DNA of 64,000 bases from Planococcus citri (taxonomy: Eukaryota > Arthropoda > Insecta > Hemiptera > Pseudococcidae), in contig NC_088678.1 of assembly GCF_950023065.1 (NCBI RefSeq), positions 28,944,580 to 29,008,579 of the forward strand, written 5' to 3'. Each line of letters opens with the position of its first letter. The stretch's first letter is position 1. Of the stretch, positions 26,541-36,320 are shown in pieces. The notes beneath the pieces are model-generated. The model was not told the origin of the DNA, did not search any database, and saw only the letters and a program-made list of their open reading frames with translations. Made by a program: the position numbers and the translations under genes.

Positions 26541-26886
26541 CCAGGTGACAAATCAGGAGGTGCTTCATCAGCCTCGGTGTATAGAGGGAAATAATAAGTG
26601 AGAGAAAGAGTCTTACATTAGTAACAGATAGCTCGTAAAAATGGATTCAACAACGAGCACGCTGTCTACCATCCTCGATATCGATTCCTTATTCGGTACG
26701 TGGACCAAAGGAGTTGTAAGATGAAAGCTCGTACTCGTAATTCGCAGTAAAGTGGTAGATTTCATCATCGGGCCCTCGGCTGTCGGCGTACTCGACAGCA
26801 CCATCATCATCAGCTCGCCAGCGCCATCGCCATCGCCACCGACGACAGCAACGACGACGACGACGACGACGGTGTGTATGTAGAGT
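26541..26886 (+). other. 5' flank/leader of the Ser-rich exon with (GAC)n/(CAT)n tracts
   Basis: CpG-rich flank with CCATCGCCATCGCC and a (GAC)n tract at about 26,838-26,870, directly upstream of the ATG. A 28-codon ORF begins at 26,641 (ATGGATTCAACA) and contains a possible donor GTACGT at 26,696. It cannot be spliced in frame to the 26,887 start. Probably 5' UTR or promoter. Confidence 0.35.
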
Positions 26887-28013
26887 ATGCAAAAATTTAA
26901 ACACACGTTTAAACGATCTAAAACGCCGACTGGTGCCGAGATGAAGATTCAAAGTAGCCTGGAGGTGCCGAAGCAAATTCGATCGGCTTCGTTCGACGAG
27001 ATGAAGTTGGGATCGCATCGAACCCTGTACGAGCAGTCGTCCGTTGACTCGGGGACGGCCGGAGGTGGTCTGCTGCAAGTACCTCTGGCCGTGTCCGCCA
27101 GTCAACGCTCTAAGAGCTTCGACTCGTCCGGAACGGGTGGCACGACGCCGCCGGATGACACTCGTATGTTCCTGGAAGTGCCATCGCGTCAGCTTACACC
27201 GCGTCGTAAAGCATCGAGTGAGAAATCACCGGTGTTCTGCGTGCATTGTATGTATCTTGAGGAGTTGAATAAATCCGGTAGCAGGCAGTCGTCCGGCGAA
27301 GACGGGCCGAGTAGTTCGAGATCGTTGACTTATAGCGATACGTCGACCAGCGATGATTTCGATAGCGAGAACGAGTACGCAGACGAAGAGAACAGCACCG
27401 ACGCTAGCGAATGCGTATCTCCGGCCACGTCTCAGTTCCGTATCACGGTCACCTTGTCGCCGAACACGACGCCCCCTATGCCACCCTCGACGCTGGATAT
27501 ACCGAAATTCGGCGACGACGAAGAGATCCCGCAGACAACCAGTCGGCGCAGATCGATCACGTCGCCGAAGCTAGAACGTCAGGAAGCCTTCATCTTCAAC
27601 GAATCGGGCGAGAATTTGCTAGATAGCATGGATTCGATGGCCGCAGCCACCGCATCCGCTGCTAGCATACCTTCGCCGACGACCAAATCGGAAGACGTGG
27701 TCGTCAGCGAGTTCTTCCTTCAGGTGCCGGATCTGAAACGAGATCGAGCCGTCAGCGTAGACTCGTGTTTCATCAGCAAGAGCTCGCATTCGGGTAAACC
27801 GGAAGAAGTGGTACCTGTACCGGCGTCCCAGCTTCTCGAACCACCTAGTTTAACTGTGAATAACGCGGCTAGATCTCGCTCCGTTGATATAGTATTGCCT
27901 ACCCATGAGCAAGCCAGGTACAAAGCTCTATCTACCAGTAATACTATATCGCCGGCGCCTAGGTTTCAAGATGCCACCGCACCGTCTACCGTTCCTACTG
28001 CTGCTACCTCAGG
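26887..28013 (+). CDS. Ser-rich N-terminal exon, tentatively rdgA/diacylglycerol-kinase-like
   Basis: An open frame of 375 codons plus 2 nt from ATG at 26,887 to a strong donor (AGG|GTAAGT) at 28,013/28,014; TAA follows directly in the intron. GC-rich wobble bases set it apart from its surroundings, a clear sign of a real coding exon. The protein is low complexity and Ser/Thr-rich. A module recurs: L-x-V-P followed by R-[SA]-x-S-[FV]-D, at residues about 25-37, 63-79 and 278-293, with R-S-R-S-V-D near 331-336. A C-V-H-C pair lies near residue 118 and an acidic patch near 155-170. The opening TFKRSKTPTGAEMK and SLEVPKQIRSASFDE recall, from memory, the N-terminal extension of insect rdgA/eye-specific diacylglycerol kinases. 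No C1 or kinase exon was found downstream, so later exons are unseen or beyond the window. The start is the first ATG of the open frame. Confidence 0.8.
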
Positions 28014-28369
28014 GTAAGTTTCACTTTGTTTGAATATTTGTGGGATTTGTTGTCAGTGAGCTGGTCTAATGTTTATTGTGATTGGATTGAGGATCGAAAA
28101 ATCCATGAAATTCAGATCTTAAACTTCGCACGATTTTAGAATCTACGGAACTTTCTGGAAGGGATGATTTGGGTCTTGCAGCAGTCAATGTTTCACGTGA
28201 GAATCGAAAAATTGAAGATAACTTACTCTCACTATTAGATTATTTCTTGTATACTGCTGCAGATTTCTGTTCTCTTTCTGATTCGGACTTTTTTCAATGG
28301 GAAAAAAACTAATAGGTACATACACAGGAACAAAATGTACATAACTCCTTTAAATCTCTTACAGTACCG
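28014..28369 (+). other. Intron start downstream of the Ser-rich exon
   Basis: Begins GTAAGTTTC. AT-rich with no coding signal. It leads into the TIR element at 28,370. Confidence 0.5.
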
Positions 28370-29238
28370 TAAAGTGGGGTCACTTTGATTTTAGGGGGTG
28401 ACTTTGATAGCGCTTACTTTTCTGTACGTTTTGTTCTGTGGAGCGTGTAAAACATCGAATTACATTTTTTTTTTCAAGCGAAGTGGTTACACTGATGTTG
28501 AATTGATACGATAACAGTGTCGAGTTGGTAAATAATTATTTTCGTCCATACTTTTAAGTTTTAATCGAGTTTTTTAAAAGTGGCAATTTTTCAAGATTTT
28601 CCATCACTCAACAAAAGTTGATGTTATAAATAGTATCGTATTTTCAGATGCATAAGTATGTAATAGAACATTGGCTGATAGTCTATCGTAAAGCTACACT
28701 CCTTGGGAAATACATATCTCCAAAAATTTAGAGTTTCTAGGTTGAGGTGCCTCCGATCCTTGGCCCATTGTTCTCAGTGAGATGTCATTGATTTTTAATT
28801 TTTGAGGCTAAAAATTTAAGTTTCGAGACTAAAGTAAACATCAATGCCATTTTCGGATTCAGTGTGAAATTCCATCCCATTTTGATAGGTCGCAAAGGTA
28901 TTTTATTGAATATCTAAAAATTTTGTTAAAAAATTGAGGAAATACAGAGGCTTTTATCGCTTTTTCTATAATATCATGACTTCCTCTCGGCCAAAGTTGA
29001 TGAAATTTTGTATGCTAGGTCTAAAGGTGGTGAGAAATCATTTTTTTTTTAAAAAAAAGTAGCCCTATGAAAGTGACCCCATTTGGAGGGTAACTTTGAT
29101 AGAGCCTTTGAGGGCAATTTTGAGGCACAAAAAAAAAGGTCATTGGGTTAGTTTTTAGGTACTTTTTGAGAACATTTTTCGACGCCGCACAGAGCACAAA
29201 ACGTGTTTTTTTTTTTCAATCAAAGTGGCCCCACTTTA
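28370..29238. mobile_element. 0.87-kb TIR element, TAAAGTGGGGT family
   Basis: Left TAAAGTGGGGTCACTTTGAT, right the inverse with one mismatch in 21. Similarity of the ends continues weakly for about 90 bp (ACGTTTTGT..CTGTG..GCG). Internal words include GGGGGTGACTTTGATAG (plus) and AAAGTGACCCCAT (minus). No ORF. Shares its first 11 bases with the element at 45,033. Confidence 0.75.
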
Positions 29239-29240
29239 TT

Positions 29241-29780
29241 AGTCCAAGAGCTATACCACTGCTATTGGGCCGAAATAACTGAAAGCTGGGGATGGTCTCA
29301 AAAGTTAGTATACATACCCCTATTTTGAAAACCAGCTCGGTCTGCCGATCCGCAGCTGCTGCTTTAAAGCTCAGTGAAAGCTCGAAAGTTCACAATTTTT
29401 CTGAACTTTCAGCTGAGAAAACTAATGGCTAAAATTGGTGCCTAATTATAGCATTTCTCACGCTGAATCCGAATATATCGGTCTGCCGACCCATAAGTGC
29501 CGCCAAAGCCCCGCCAGACTGGGTCAAAGGGGGAACCAATTATATTCGGATTCAGCGTGAAAAATGCTATAATTAGGCACCAATTTTAGCCATCAGTTTT
29601 CTCAGCTGAAAGTTCAGAAAAATTGTGAACTTTTGAGCTTTCACTGAGCTTTAAAGCAGCAGCTGCGGATCGGCAGACCGAGAGTTTTCAAAATAGGGGT
29701 ATGTATACTAACTTTTGAGACCATTCCCAGCTTTCATGTCAGTTATTTCGGCCCAATAGCAGTGGTATAGCTCTTGGACT
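29241..29780. repeat. 540-bp palindrome (two arms of about 240 bp, 63-bp loop)
   Basis: Left arm 29,241-29,477 (AGTCCAAGAGCTATACCACT onward) is the inverse of right arm 29,541-29,780, with only scattered mismatches and small indels. The loop (29,478-29,540) is GC-rich. It starts 2 nt after the TIR element at 28,370-29,238. If the Ser-rich gene is transcribed through it, the RNA would fold into a duplex of about 240 bp. It may be a foldback transposon; no ORF. Confidence 0.9.
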
Positions 29781-30109
29781 ATATGGTATGGGAATTGTAG
29801 ATGAAACTTGAAGAGGAAATTCACTACAATATTTTTATGCAATACGCTACATTATTAGAAGAAAAACGAATTTCTACATTCGTCAATTTACATAAGTAGA
29901 TGATTTCATTTTTGAAAATATTGAAACAAGTTTCCTTCAATATGTCTATTCAAATAAAAAAACTTCATTTCCCTTGTTTTTTCTATGCACAGGCGACACT
30001 GTTATTAAACTTGCAAGATATGCACTTTTTTCGTCTGAAAACTATACTTGAGTTGATTAAAATTGTTCAAAATGCGTTGGCGATTATTTTAAGGTACAAC
30101 TGACGAGGA
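29781..30109. other. Interval with nothing recognisable
   Basis: AT-rich. One short ORF (29,900-30,103) without family. Confidence 0.45.
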
Positions 30110-31000
30110 ACCTCTTGAAACGCCCGTCTTCGATTTTAATGGGATCTCAATTTTTGAAATTGGCATGGTCTGAAACCGCCATAATCAAAATTTCATCTGT
30201 TCAAATTGATTTTTAAATTTTCGGTGAATTCTTAAAAATTCAAAATTGACTAGATACCAATTTTTGACGATTTACCTATGCTTCAAAAAAGTACGTATTT
30301 AATCAGTGGAAATGATGAAAATTAGTCCAGAAATCAATACACCCCCCCCTCCCCGACTTTCATCATTCACGATCATTCTGGAGCCTTCGGCGTGATTTTC
30401 AATTTCTTCAAAATTGTAAAGTTCCTCCAGAGATATGGAAATCAATTAGGGTGGTTAAAAATCGAGTGCGTTGGCTTATTGTAGAGTTCTTTGAAGAGGT
30501 AATTCGCATTTGAGCAGATTTCCAGGAGGACCTCTCCGGTATGTTTTTTTGACCAGCATCCTCCAGCTATTATCAAGAATATGCTGTTCAAAAAAAAAAC
30601 TGGAGCTGTCCATAAACAGACCTCGATAATAATCCAAAACTCGATTACTAGTTGCCCAAATTATACGAGTAATTTTCATTCCTTCTGGAGAAATTTAAAA
30701 TGGTGATAGAGGTTCCAGAATGACCAAAAACATCGAATTTCGAATAACCGGAATTAATTTATCAGTTTCTGGGCTAATTTCCATCATTTTTACTGAATAA
30801 ATAGTAGGTATATTTTTATAAAGACCATAAATCCTCGAAAATGGTCAATTTTGAATTTTCAAAAATTCTAAAAAATCGACCTAGACATCTGAAATATTGC
30901 TTATGGAGTTCCAGACCGTGCTCTTTCCAAAAATCGCGATATCGTTCGAATTAGAGGGGGACACTTTGGAGGTTCCCTTGTGAGAAACATTTTGGGTTTC
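30110..31000. repeat. Second stretch of the 4,677-6,500 repeat family
   Basis: Shares GGAGCCTTCGGCGTGATTTT-type text, CATGGTCTGAAACC and AAAATTCAAAATTGAC with the first region. Strongly diverged. Confidence 0.5.
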
Positions 31001-31821
31001 GACACTAGCAGTCGTCTCCTGCTTCGTGTGTATAGCAAATTGATTTTTTTATGGATCTGAAATTCTATCATTCACTTTCCTTTTCTTAGTCGAATTTCAG
31101 TTGAAGTATTCATTACCTACTTTTGTACTTTTATAAAGCCAGTTCATTATCATAGTTCAGTCGTTAGTGCTTTCAGTGACAAACAGCACTGACATGAACT
31201 TAAAGGTTAGGACGTGCGTACTCGATAATAATTCACCTTCTGTTTCATGAAAAATAGTAAAATACTTAGGCAACGTGCAAAATTTCGGGCCAAAAATGTC
31301 TACTTTGCCACCTGTTATAACGAAAATTGCAAATACATACCTTCGATTGGCTGAATTGGCGTGCATTAAAAATTTGTAAAATTTTAATGTTTGATTGAAA
31401 AATTGAAGATTACTTACGTTGACCATATTTCGATGATTTTCCACTCCTACGTGTTTTTTTTGTCTCTTTCCAACCGATTGTTATCTATGTTTCTCTTATT
31501 GAGTGGTCAGTTGGGGGAAGGGGGAAGACAGTTGGCATTTCGTGGGTAGTCGGATGGGTATGTGCGAGAACGAGTGCCTTTTAAATTTTCATAGTGGCAC
31601 AATAGAGGGCCGGAACTTCAACCCCATACCCCTCCCTTCCGAAGTTGATTTTGTGATTTTTTTTTCATTTGATGGAGGGCACTCATACAAGTCTAACAAT
31701 GTATTATTAAGTGGAATTCGAGCACACTTGCGTGATACGGCCATATTCCCACAGGTTCAGTATTACATGCGCAAAAAAAAATAAGTTGCTTCATAAGCAA
31801 AATTCATCAAACCGCTCGCTG
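31001..31821. other. Interval without supported gene
   Basis: Two ORFs of about 94 codons (31,157-31,444 minus; 31,503-31,784 plus) lack family features. TGGCACAATAGAGGG at about 31,594 resembles the terminus of the neighbouring TIR element and may be a solo end. Confidence 0.4.
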
Positions 31822-32752
31822 GCACAATAGGCTGCAGTGAATTTTTGAAATTTCACATTCAGAACATTTCAATAGAAAAAGTGGTTGCTTATAATCTTTA
31901 AAAAGCCGTCTTGCGACCTATTAAAATGAGTTAGAATTTCTCGTGAAAAACAAAAATGTAATTTTTTTCTGTTTTGTCCACTTAAAAAAATTCTGAGCAC
32001 AAAAGTTCATAAAATTTTGAAAAAAGTGAAAAATCATCACGCGACCTATCAATGCGGCGCAAAAAATACGAAAATTCCAGTTATTCTTTGTTCTAACAAC
32101 TTCCAAAAATTTCAAGCTCAAAATTTCATCGAATTTGGGGACAAATGAAAAATCATCTCACGACTTTTTCAGCTCTCAGGAGGCAATCAGCAGGTATTTC
32201 GAAACACAATCAAGTATATTTAAAAGTACACATCTGTTCCTATAATAATCCACCAAAAACCGAAAAAAGATAATCTTGACTACACATTTTACGTACGAGT
32301 AAAATCGCGATTATCTCGCTTTCTAAAGGATCAACGAAGTGAGACCTTTCTTCATTTATTCGAGTACTTACGTACACTATAATAAGCATTTTAGTGTTGC
32401 ATGCAAATGTCCCAATTTCTTCCATAAAATTCATCAACTAATTCGGCCCAAAACTTTCTGTTACTGCTAAAAAAAAAGCAATCACTGACATTTTCGTTTT
32501 TCTCGAAAAATTTCAATCTACATTGATAGGTTACTCGATGACTTTTTTTTTTCAAAATTTAATGAAATTTTTTGCCCAACATTTTTTGGGGGTGTTTAAA
32601 ACAGAAAATAACTCACATTATCGTTGTTCTCGCGAATTCTTAACCGAGTTTGATTGGTCGTAAGACGACTTTTCAAAGGTTATGGGCGACCACTTTTTCT
32701 GAAAAAATGTCTCGGATGTGGAAATTCAAAAATTTACTGCGGCCTATTGTGC
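31822..32752. mobile_element. 0.93-kb foldback/TIR element with mirrored GCGACCTAT words
   Basis: TIRs of about 130 bp start at GGCACAATAGGCTGCAGTGA and the inverse of ...TTTACTGCGGCCTATTGTGC. Subterminal words: GCGACCTAT at 31,913 and 32,041 (plus), answered by CATTGATAGGT at 32,521 and TTGATTGGTCG near 32,650 (minus). No ORF with transposase features. Confidence 0.75.
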
Positions 32753-33170
32753 ACGTAAGATTGAGTCTGTGGGAAAGTCTTGTGCAAAAAATTGAGAAAA
32801 TTCGCCAAAAATCGCATTTAAATGGCCACAGTACTCAAGTGTGCCCGGTACCTACTGAAAGAAAATACTTTTTAGACTCGATTCATCGAACGAGTGTCCT
32901 GTATAAAATTTAAAAAAAAAACTTTTCCCAATCCACTTCGGAAAATGGAGATTTTGACGCTCCAGTCCCTTATTGAGCCACCTCGAAAATTTAAAACACC
33001 CATTTTCGCACTTGTCTAACCGACCCCTACAAAATGCTCCTTTAGGGCAATGTTCAACAATATACTTAGGTAGAAAATACCTAGCTTTTAATAATCTTTT
33101 TCAAGCTGAAAGCAAAAAAAAAAAAAAAAAACATTTTAATAATGAGTTAATATTCAAGTTCTTTATTTGT

Positions 33171-33202
33171 GATACATGCGGCAGCATTGCTGCCATCGTA
33201 TC
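33171..33202 (-). other. 3' stem-loop of LINE copy 1
   Basis: GGCAGC/GCTGCC inner stem with a 3-nt loop, plus a GATAC/GTATC outer stem, 15-20 nt before the element's 3' end. The same structure is kept in copy 2. Confidence 0.75.
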
Positions 33203-33343
33203 AAGTTAAGCATGTAAGTACATAGAATACAAATTTCAGATTAAAATATAGGGTAAAAAAACTTGATTAAAACATAAAAGATGAAGCTTTAAAACTATGG
33301 GTACGTAAAATCTACTCCAGGTTATTTCAAAAAATTTGAACTC

Positions 33344-34411
33344 TTATTGATCCGGGGAGCTGAGATATTCTTCCAGGGTATAATAAGCCCTAGTTACCAG
33401 CCATTCTTTCAGGACATGTTTGAATTTTTTTGCAGTTGGCTGGTTTTTTACACTCCCTGGAATCCGATTATATACTTTTGCAGCAGATGATACAGTGCTA
33501 CTCTGGAGAAGTTTTATGCGGTGGTGGGGAGTTCTGAGGTTACCTCGTGATCTGGTACTGTACGGATGGGTAATTTTTGGAAAGGTTATAACCCCAGTAT
33601 AAACCATGAGAGATATGTCCAGAATATATTGTGATATTGTAGTGAGAATTTTATTATCAACAAAGGTGGGTCTGCATGTTTGTCTTAGAGGTAGTTTATA
33701 AATTGTTCTTATCGCACGTTTTTGTAGTGTGAGTATTTGCTTGACATAAGATGCATTACCTCCCCAAAAAACTACCCCATAGGCCATTGTGGAGTGGAAT
33801 AGTCCAAAATATGCAAGTCTGAGAGTTTTTTGATTTGTAATTTGGCGTAGCTGAAAGAGTAAAAAGTTTATAGATGACAAACGACTGGTTAATTTAGTGA
33901 TGTATACATCCCATTTTAAATTGCATTGAACATCAACCCCTAAGAACTTTGCAGCACAAGAGACATTAGGTAGAGTTGAGAGAGTTTCTGCTACCAGGTC
34001 TGCCTCCTTGGGGGTTACATTGAAAGGCACTGTTACTGTTTTTTCCAAGTTTAAGCTCATGCAATTTGCATTAAACCAGCAGATTAAGTTTTTGAGAACA
34101 TGTTCTGTTTTTTTAAGCAGTGTGTCCCAGCTACCACCTTTTAAAAACATAGTTGTATCATCTGCAAACTGGGTTAGAAGTGCATTAATGTAAGATGACA
34201 AATCGTTAACATAGAGAATAAACAATAAAGGTCCAAGTATGGAACCTTGGGGGACTCCTTTGTCTATTATTTTCTCTTCAGAAAAGGTGTAAGTCTCGCC
34301 ATTTTGGATTTTGACTATTTGTACCCTATTTTCAAGGAAGGATTTCAGCCAACTGTGGATTGGACCCCTTATTCCATATTTTTCCAACTTTCCCAGTAGA
34401 ATTCTGTGGTT
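33344..34411 (-). pseudogene. ORF2 reverse transcriptase fragment, non-LTR (LINE) type
   Basis: About 355 open codons. They begin inside the finger/palm region (NHRILLGKLEKYGIRGPI) and include GVPQGSILGPLLFILYVNDL, the catalytic FADD box, the thumb (LNLEKTVTVPFN, AKFLGVDV) and the usual C-terminal tail (IPGSVKNQPTAKKFK, YYTLEEYLS). The upstream RT motifs with the first catalytic Asp (D-x-x-K-A-F-D) and the endonuclease are absent, so it cannot be active. Frame and motifs are intact, which suggests a fairly young insertion. The clade (CR1/Jockey-like) is not resolved. Confidence 0.9.
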
Positions 34412-34560
34412 TTTTTTTTTTTTTTGCCTTTTAAGGGTATATTTTATCACAGTTGAAATTTTTAACTACATTTACTTAATTATCGTTAGTATAAAATACG
34501 CTAAATAGTATATTTAATATAATTATTTAAGTTCACGTGGATCCTTTGGCATGAAAATCT

Positions 34561-35016
34561 TTATTCAGATAATTCTTCGTTGTCTTCCTTAGCTTTTTTT
34601 ACCTCTTCTAGGACACCGATAGTTACTTTAATAGACTTCAACGACAATTTTCTTAGACGTCGTATGGCCAGAGACATACTTGCAGATGTGTCATTGTGAC
34701 TCGACGACGTTTTTCTATTTTGAGATCTATCTGGCATTTGATGCCGTTTCTCCAGGAAACTAGAAGTCATCCTATTTTCTCCCAAGAGTAACCCATCATC
34801 GAAGGACTCGTATGATTCGAATGAATCTTCCCTCGCTGAAGCGTAAGATACCTGTGTTTCTTCGTTCGCTTCGGAAAGTGTTAAATGAGCTGGGTGACAG
34901 CAAAATCTTTTACACGAAGAACGCAGGTGTTTAACTTCCACGAATCGTGTCCAATTTGAATCGTCTTCCTTGTCCACGAAGACTTTGAAGGCAAACTGAA
35001 CGGGCGATATTCTCAT
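34561..35016 (-). CDS. Hypothetical protein exon, acidic C-terminus (unknown family)
   Basis: Open frame of 151 codons ending ...EEVKKAKEDNEELSE and stop. Base composition is higher in GC than the surroundings and is codon-like. It has a Ser-rich middle (SYASAREDSFESYESFDDG), a basic stretch (RRLRKLSLKSIK) and a Lys/Glu tail. No domain recognised. The ATG at 35,014-35,016 may not be the true start: one frame-shifting palindrome upstream (35,018-35,048) lies an acidic exon that would otherwise join it. An ATTAAA lies downstream at about 34,525. Real gene, pseudogene or repeat-derived are all possible. Confidence 0.45.
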   Translation of the reverse strand: MRISPVQFAFKVFVDKEDDSNWTRFVEVKHLRSSCKRFCCHPAHLTLSEANEETQVSYASAREDSFESYESFDDGLLLGENRMTSSFLEKRHQMPDRSQNRKTSSSHNDTSASMSLAIRRLRKLSLKSIKVTIGVLEEVKKAKEDNEELSE

Positions 35017-35017
35017 T

Positions 35018-35048
35018 AGAGTTTTTGCGCGAAGCGCGAAAAAACTCT
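35018..35048. repeat. 31-bp palindrome AGAGTTTTTGCGCG..CGCGAAAAAACTCT
   Basis: Near-perfect inverted repeat with core GCGCGAAGCGCG. Present in copy 1 of the duplicated unit and absent from copy 2, which has AATTCC at the place. Confidence 0.8.
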
Positions 35049-35131
35049 ATTGTAACCACTTTTTCATGGTCGTCATCGTAGTCATCGTAGTCATCGTAGT
35101 CATCGTCCTCCTCGTGTAGATTTTTAAAATG
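35018..35131 (-). pseudogene. Acidic exon, copy 1, interrupted by a palindrome
   Basis: After an acceptor-like TATTGCTTAG the frame reads HFKNLHEE, then D-D-Y repeats, then HEKVVTIEF. It then meets the 31-bp palindrome (core GCGCGAAGCGCG) at 35,018-35,048, which shifts the frame by one against the downstream ORF 34,561-35,016. Copy 2 at 35,837-36,055 lacks the palindrome. Confidence 0.45.
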
Positions 35132-35170
35132 CTAAGCAATATGCAAAAATTAAATTCCAATTTCAATTCA

Positions 35171-35225
35171 AAACTTTATTGTAGATAATATTGTCGTCGT
35201 CGTCGTCGAGTAGAATTTTAAAATG
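35171..35225 (-). pseudogene. Acidic exon, copy 3, short
   Basis: Acceptor-like TATTGCTTAG, then HFKILLDDDDDNI and a stop soon after. Same exon start as copies 1 and 2. Confidence 0.4.
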
Positions 35226-35521
35226 CTAAGCAATAAGTATGCAAAAATAATTAGCTACGTTTATTTGTTTCTAAATTCCGATTTCAATTCAAAACTTTAT
35301 TGTAGATAACTAATATTGATATGAAAATGAAGATAAAACGGTGAGGAAGTATGTAATAAGCCAAAACTGAAATTGTAGATATAACTTTGGCGGGTACTTT
35401 CATTTTTTTTTTCAACAAAGAAAAACAAATCAAATCCGTGAAGATTGTAATTTTCCAAAATAAAATATAACGATATTTCGTGTAGCAAAGTTCCAAAGAT
35501 TATTTTGAATTTAATTTTATA

Positions 35522-35756
35522 AAAATCGGGCATCTTTCTAAGTAGGTAGCTATACAAGAATTGAAAGGGTAAATTCAGAAAAATTAATAATTTTTCAAAA
35601 TAAAATAAATTACGATATTTCGTGTATGTCTGAGGTGAGATTATATTGATCATACCATCAAGATTTGTTGAAGAACTATTCAAAAGCATACAGCATTAGA
35701 ATTTAGATCACCCAATAAGCAAAAGGTAAATGCAAAAACTCTCTTGCAATCAGCAA
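35522..35756. repeat. Recent segmental duplication, copy A
   Basis: Almost identical to 36,100-36,320 (ATTACGATATTTCGTGTATG, GATTATATTGATCATACCAT, AGCATACAGCATTAGAATTT). A few indels only. Spacing 578 bp. Confidence 0.9.
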
Positions 35757-35836
35757 ATAGCTGATGGCTTGTTTTTTGCGTAACGTATATTCTGTAGTTG
35801 GATGAATTTTCATATTCTATGCAAGTGTCGTCTATG

Positions 35837-36055
35837 TTACGCTTCTTGAAGTAATTCAGAAATGCGTACGCGTGAGTAATCGACTCGAATTTTGACAAGA
35901 AATTCAACATTATGATTAGTTTCAGCATCATTTGTCTCTCTTGAGGAGAACTCCATTAATTCCAAAAACTCTATTGTAACCACTTTTTCATGGTCGTCAT
36001 CATCGTCATTGTAGTCATCATAGTCATCGTCGTCCTCGTGTAGATTTTTAAAATG
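35837..36055 (-). CDS. Acidic exon, copy 2 (hypothetical, 72 codons plus stop)
   Basis: Begins right after acceptor-like GCATATTGCTTAG, phase 0: HFKNLHEDDDDYDDYNDDDDD, then HEKVVTIEFLELMEF and VEFLVKIRVDYSR, ending ELLQEA and stop. The Asp/Tyr run is encoded by (GATGAC)n-like DNA and is highly acidic. No signal peptide or known domain. The V-x-F-x-x-K-x-x-V-D stretch resembles QFAFKVFVD in ORF 34,561-35,016, so the two may be duplicates of one C-terminal exon. Confidence 0.4.
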   Translation of the reverse strand, partial: HFKNLHEDDDDYDDYNDDDDDHEKVVTIEFLELMEFSSRETNDAETNHNVEFLVKIRVDYSRVRISELLQEA

Positions 36056-36099
36056 CTAAGCAATATGCAAAAATTAAATTCCGATTTCAATTCAAAAAA

Positions 36100-36320
36100 T
36101 CGGGCATCTTTCCAAGTATCTATACAAGAATTGAAAGGGTAAATTCAGAAAAATTAATAATTTTTCAAAATAAAATAAATTACGATATTTCGTGTATGTC
36201 TGAGGTGAGATTATATTGATCATACCATCAAGATTTGTTGAACTATTCAAAAGCATACAGCATTAGAATTTAGATCACCCAATAAGCAAAAGGTAAATGC
36301 AAAAACTCTCTTGCAATCAG
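36100..36320. repeat. Recent segmental duplication, copy B
   Basis: Partner of 35,522-35,756. The acidic exon lies on its low-coordinate side, as copy 3 does for copy A. Confidence 0.9.

Larger units (their letters stand above)
33150..34411 (-). mobile_element. 5'-truncated non-LTR retrotransposon (copy 1)
   Basis: Minus-strand copy comprising the 3' part of the ORF2 reverse transcriptase, a 3' UTR of about 180 nt with a stem-loop, and an AATAAAG-like end near 33,155-33,165. The 5' side is cut exactly at a run of 16 T (plus strand, 34,410-34,425), i.e. an A-run immediately precedes the surviving N-H-R-I-L-L codons. A second copy of the same family lies at 39,410-39,925 in the opposite orientation. 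Confidence 0.9.

Noticed and set aside
26689..27105. 138-codon minus-strand ORF opposite the Ser-rich exon
   Set aside because: Antisense shadow of a GC-rich coding exon and its (GAC)n leader (Arg runs come from the triplet repeat).
31503..31784. 93-codon plus-strand ORF
   Set aside because: No motif and ends in a Lys run from poly(A). Composition like the non-coding neighbourhood.
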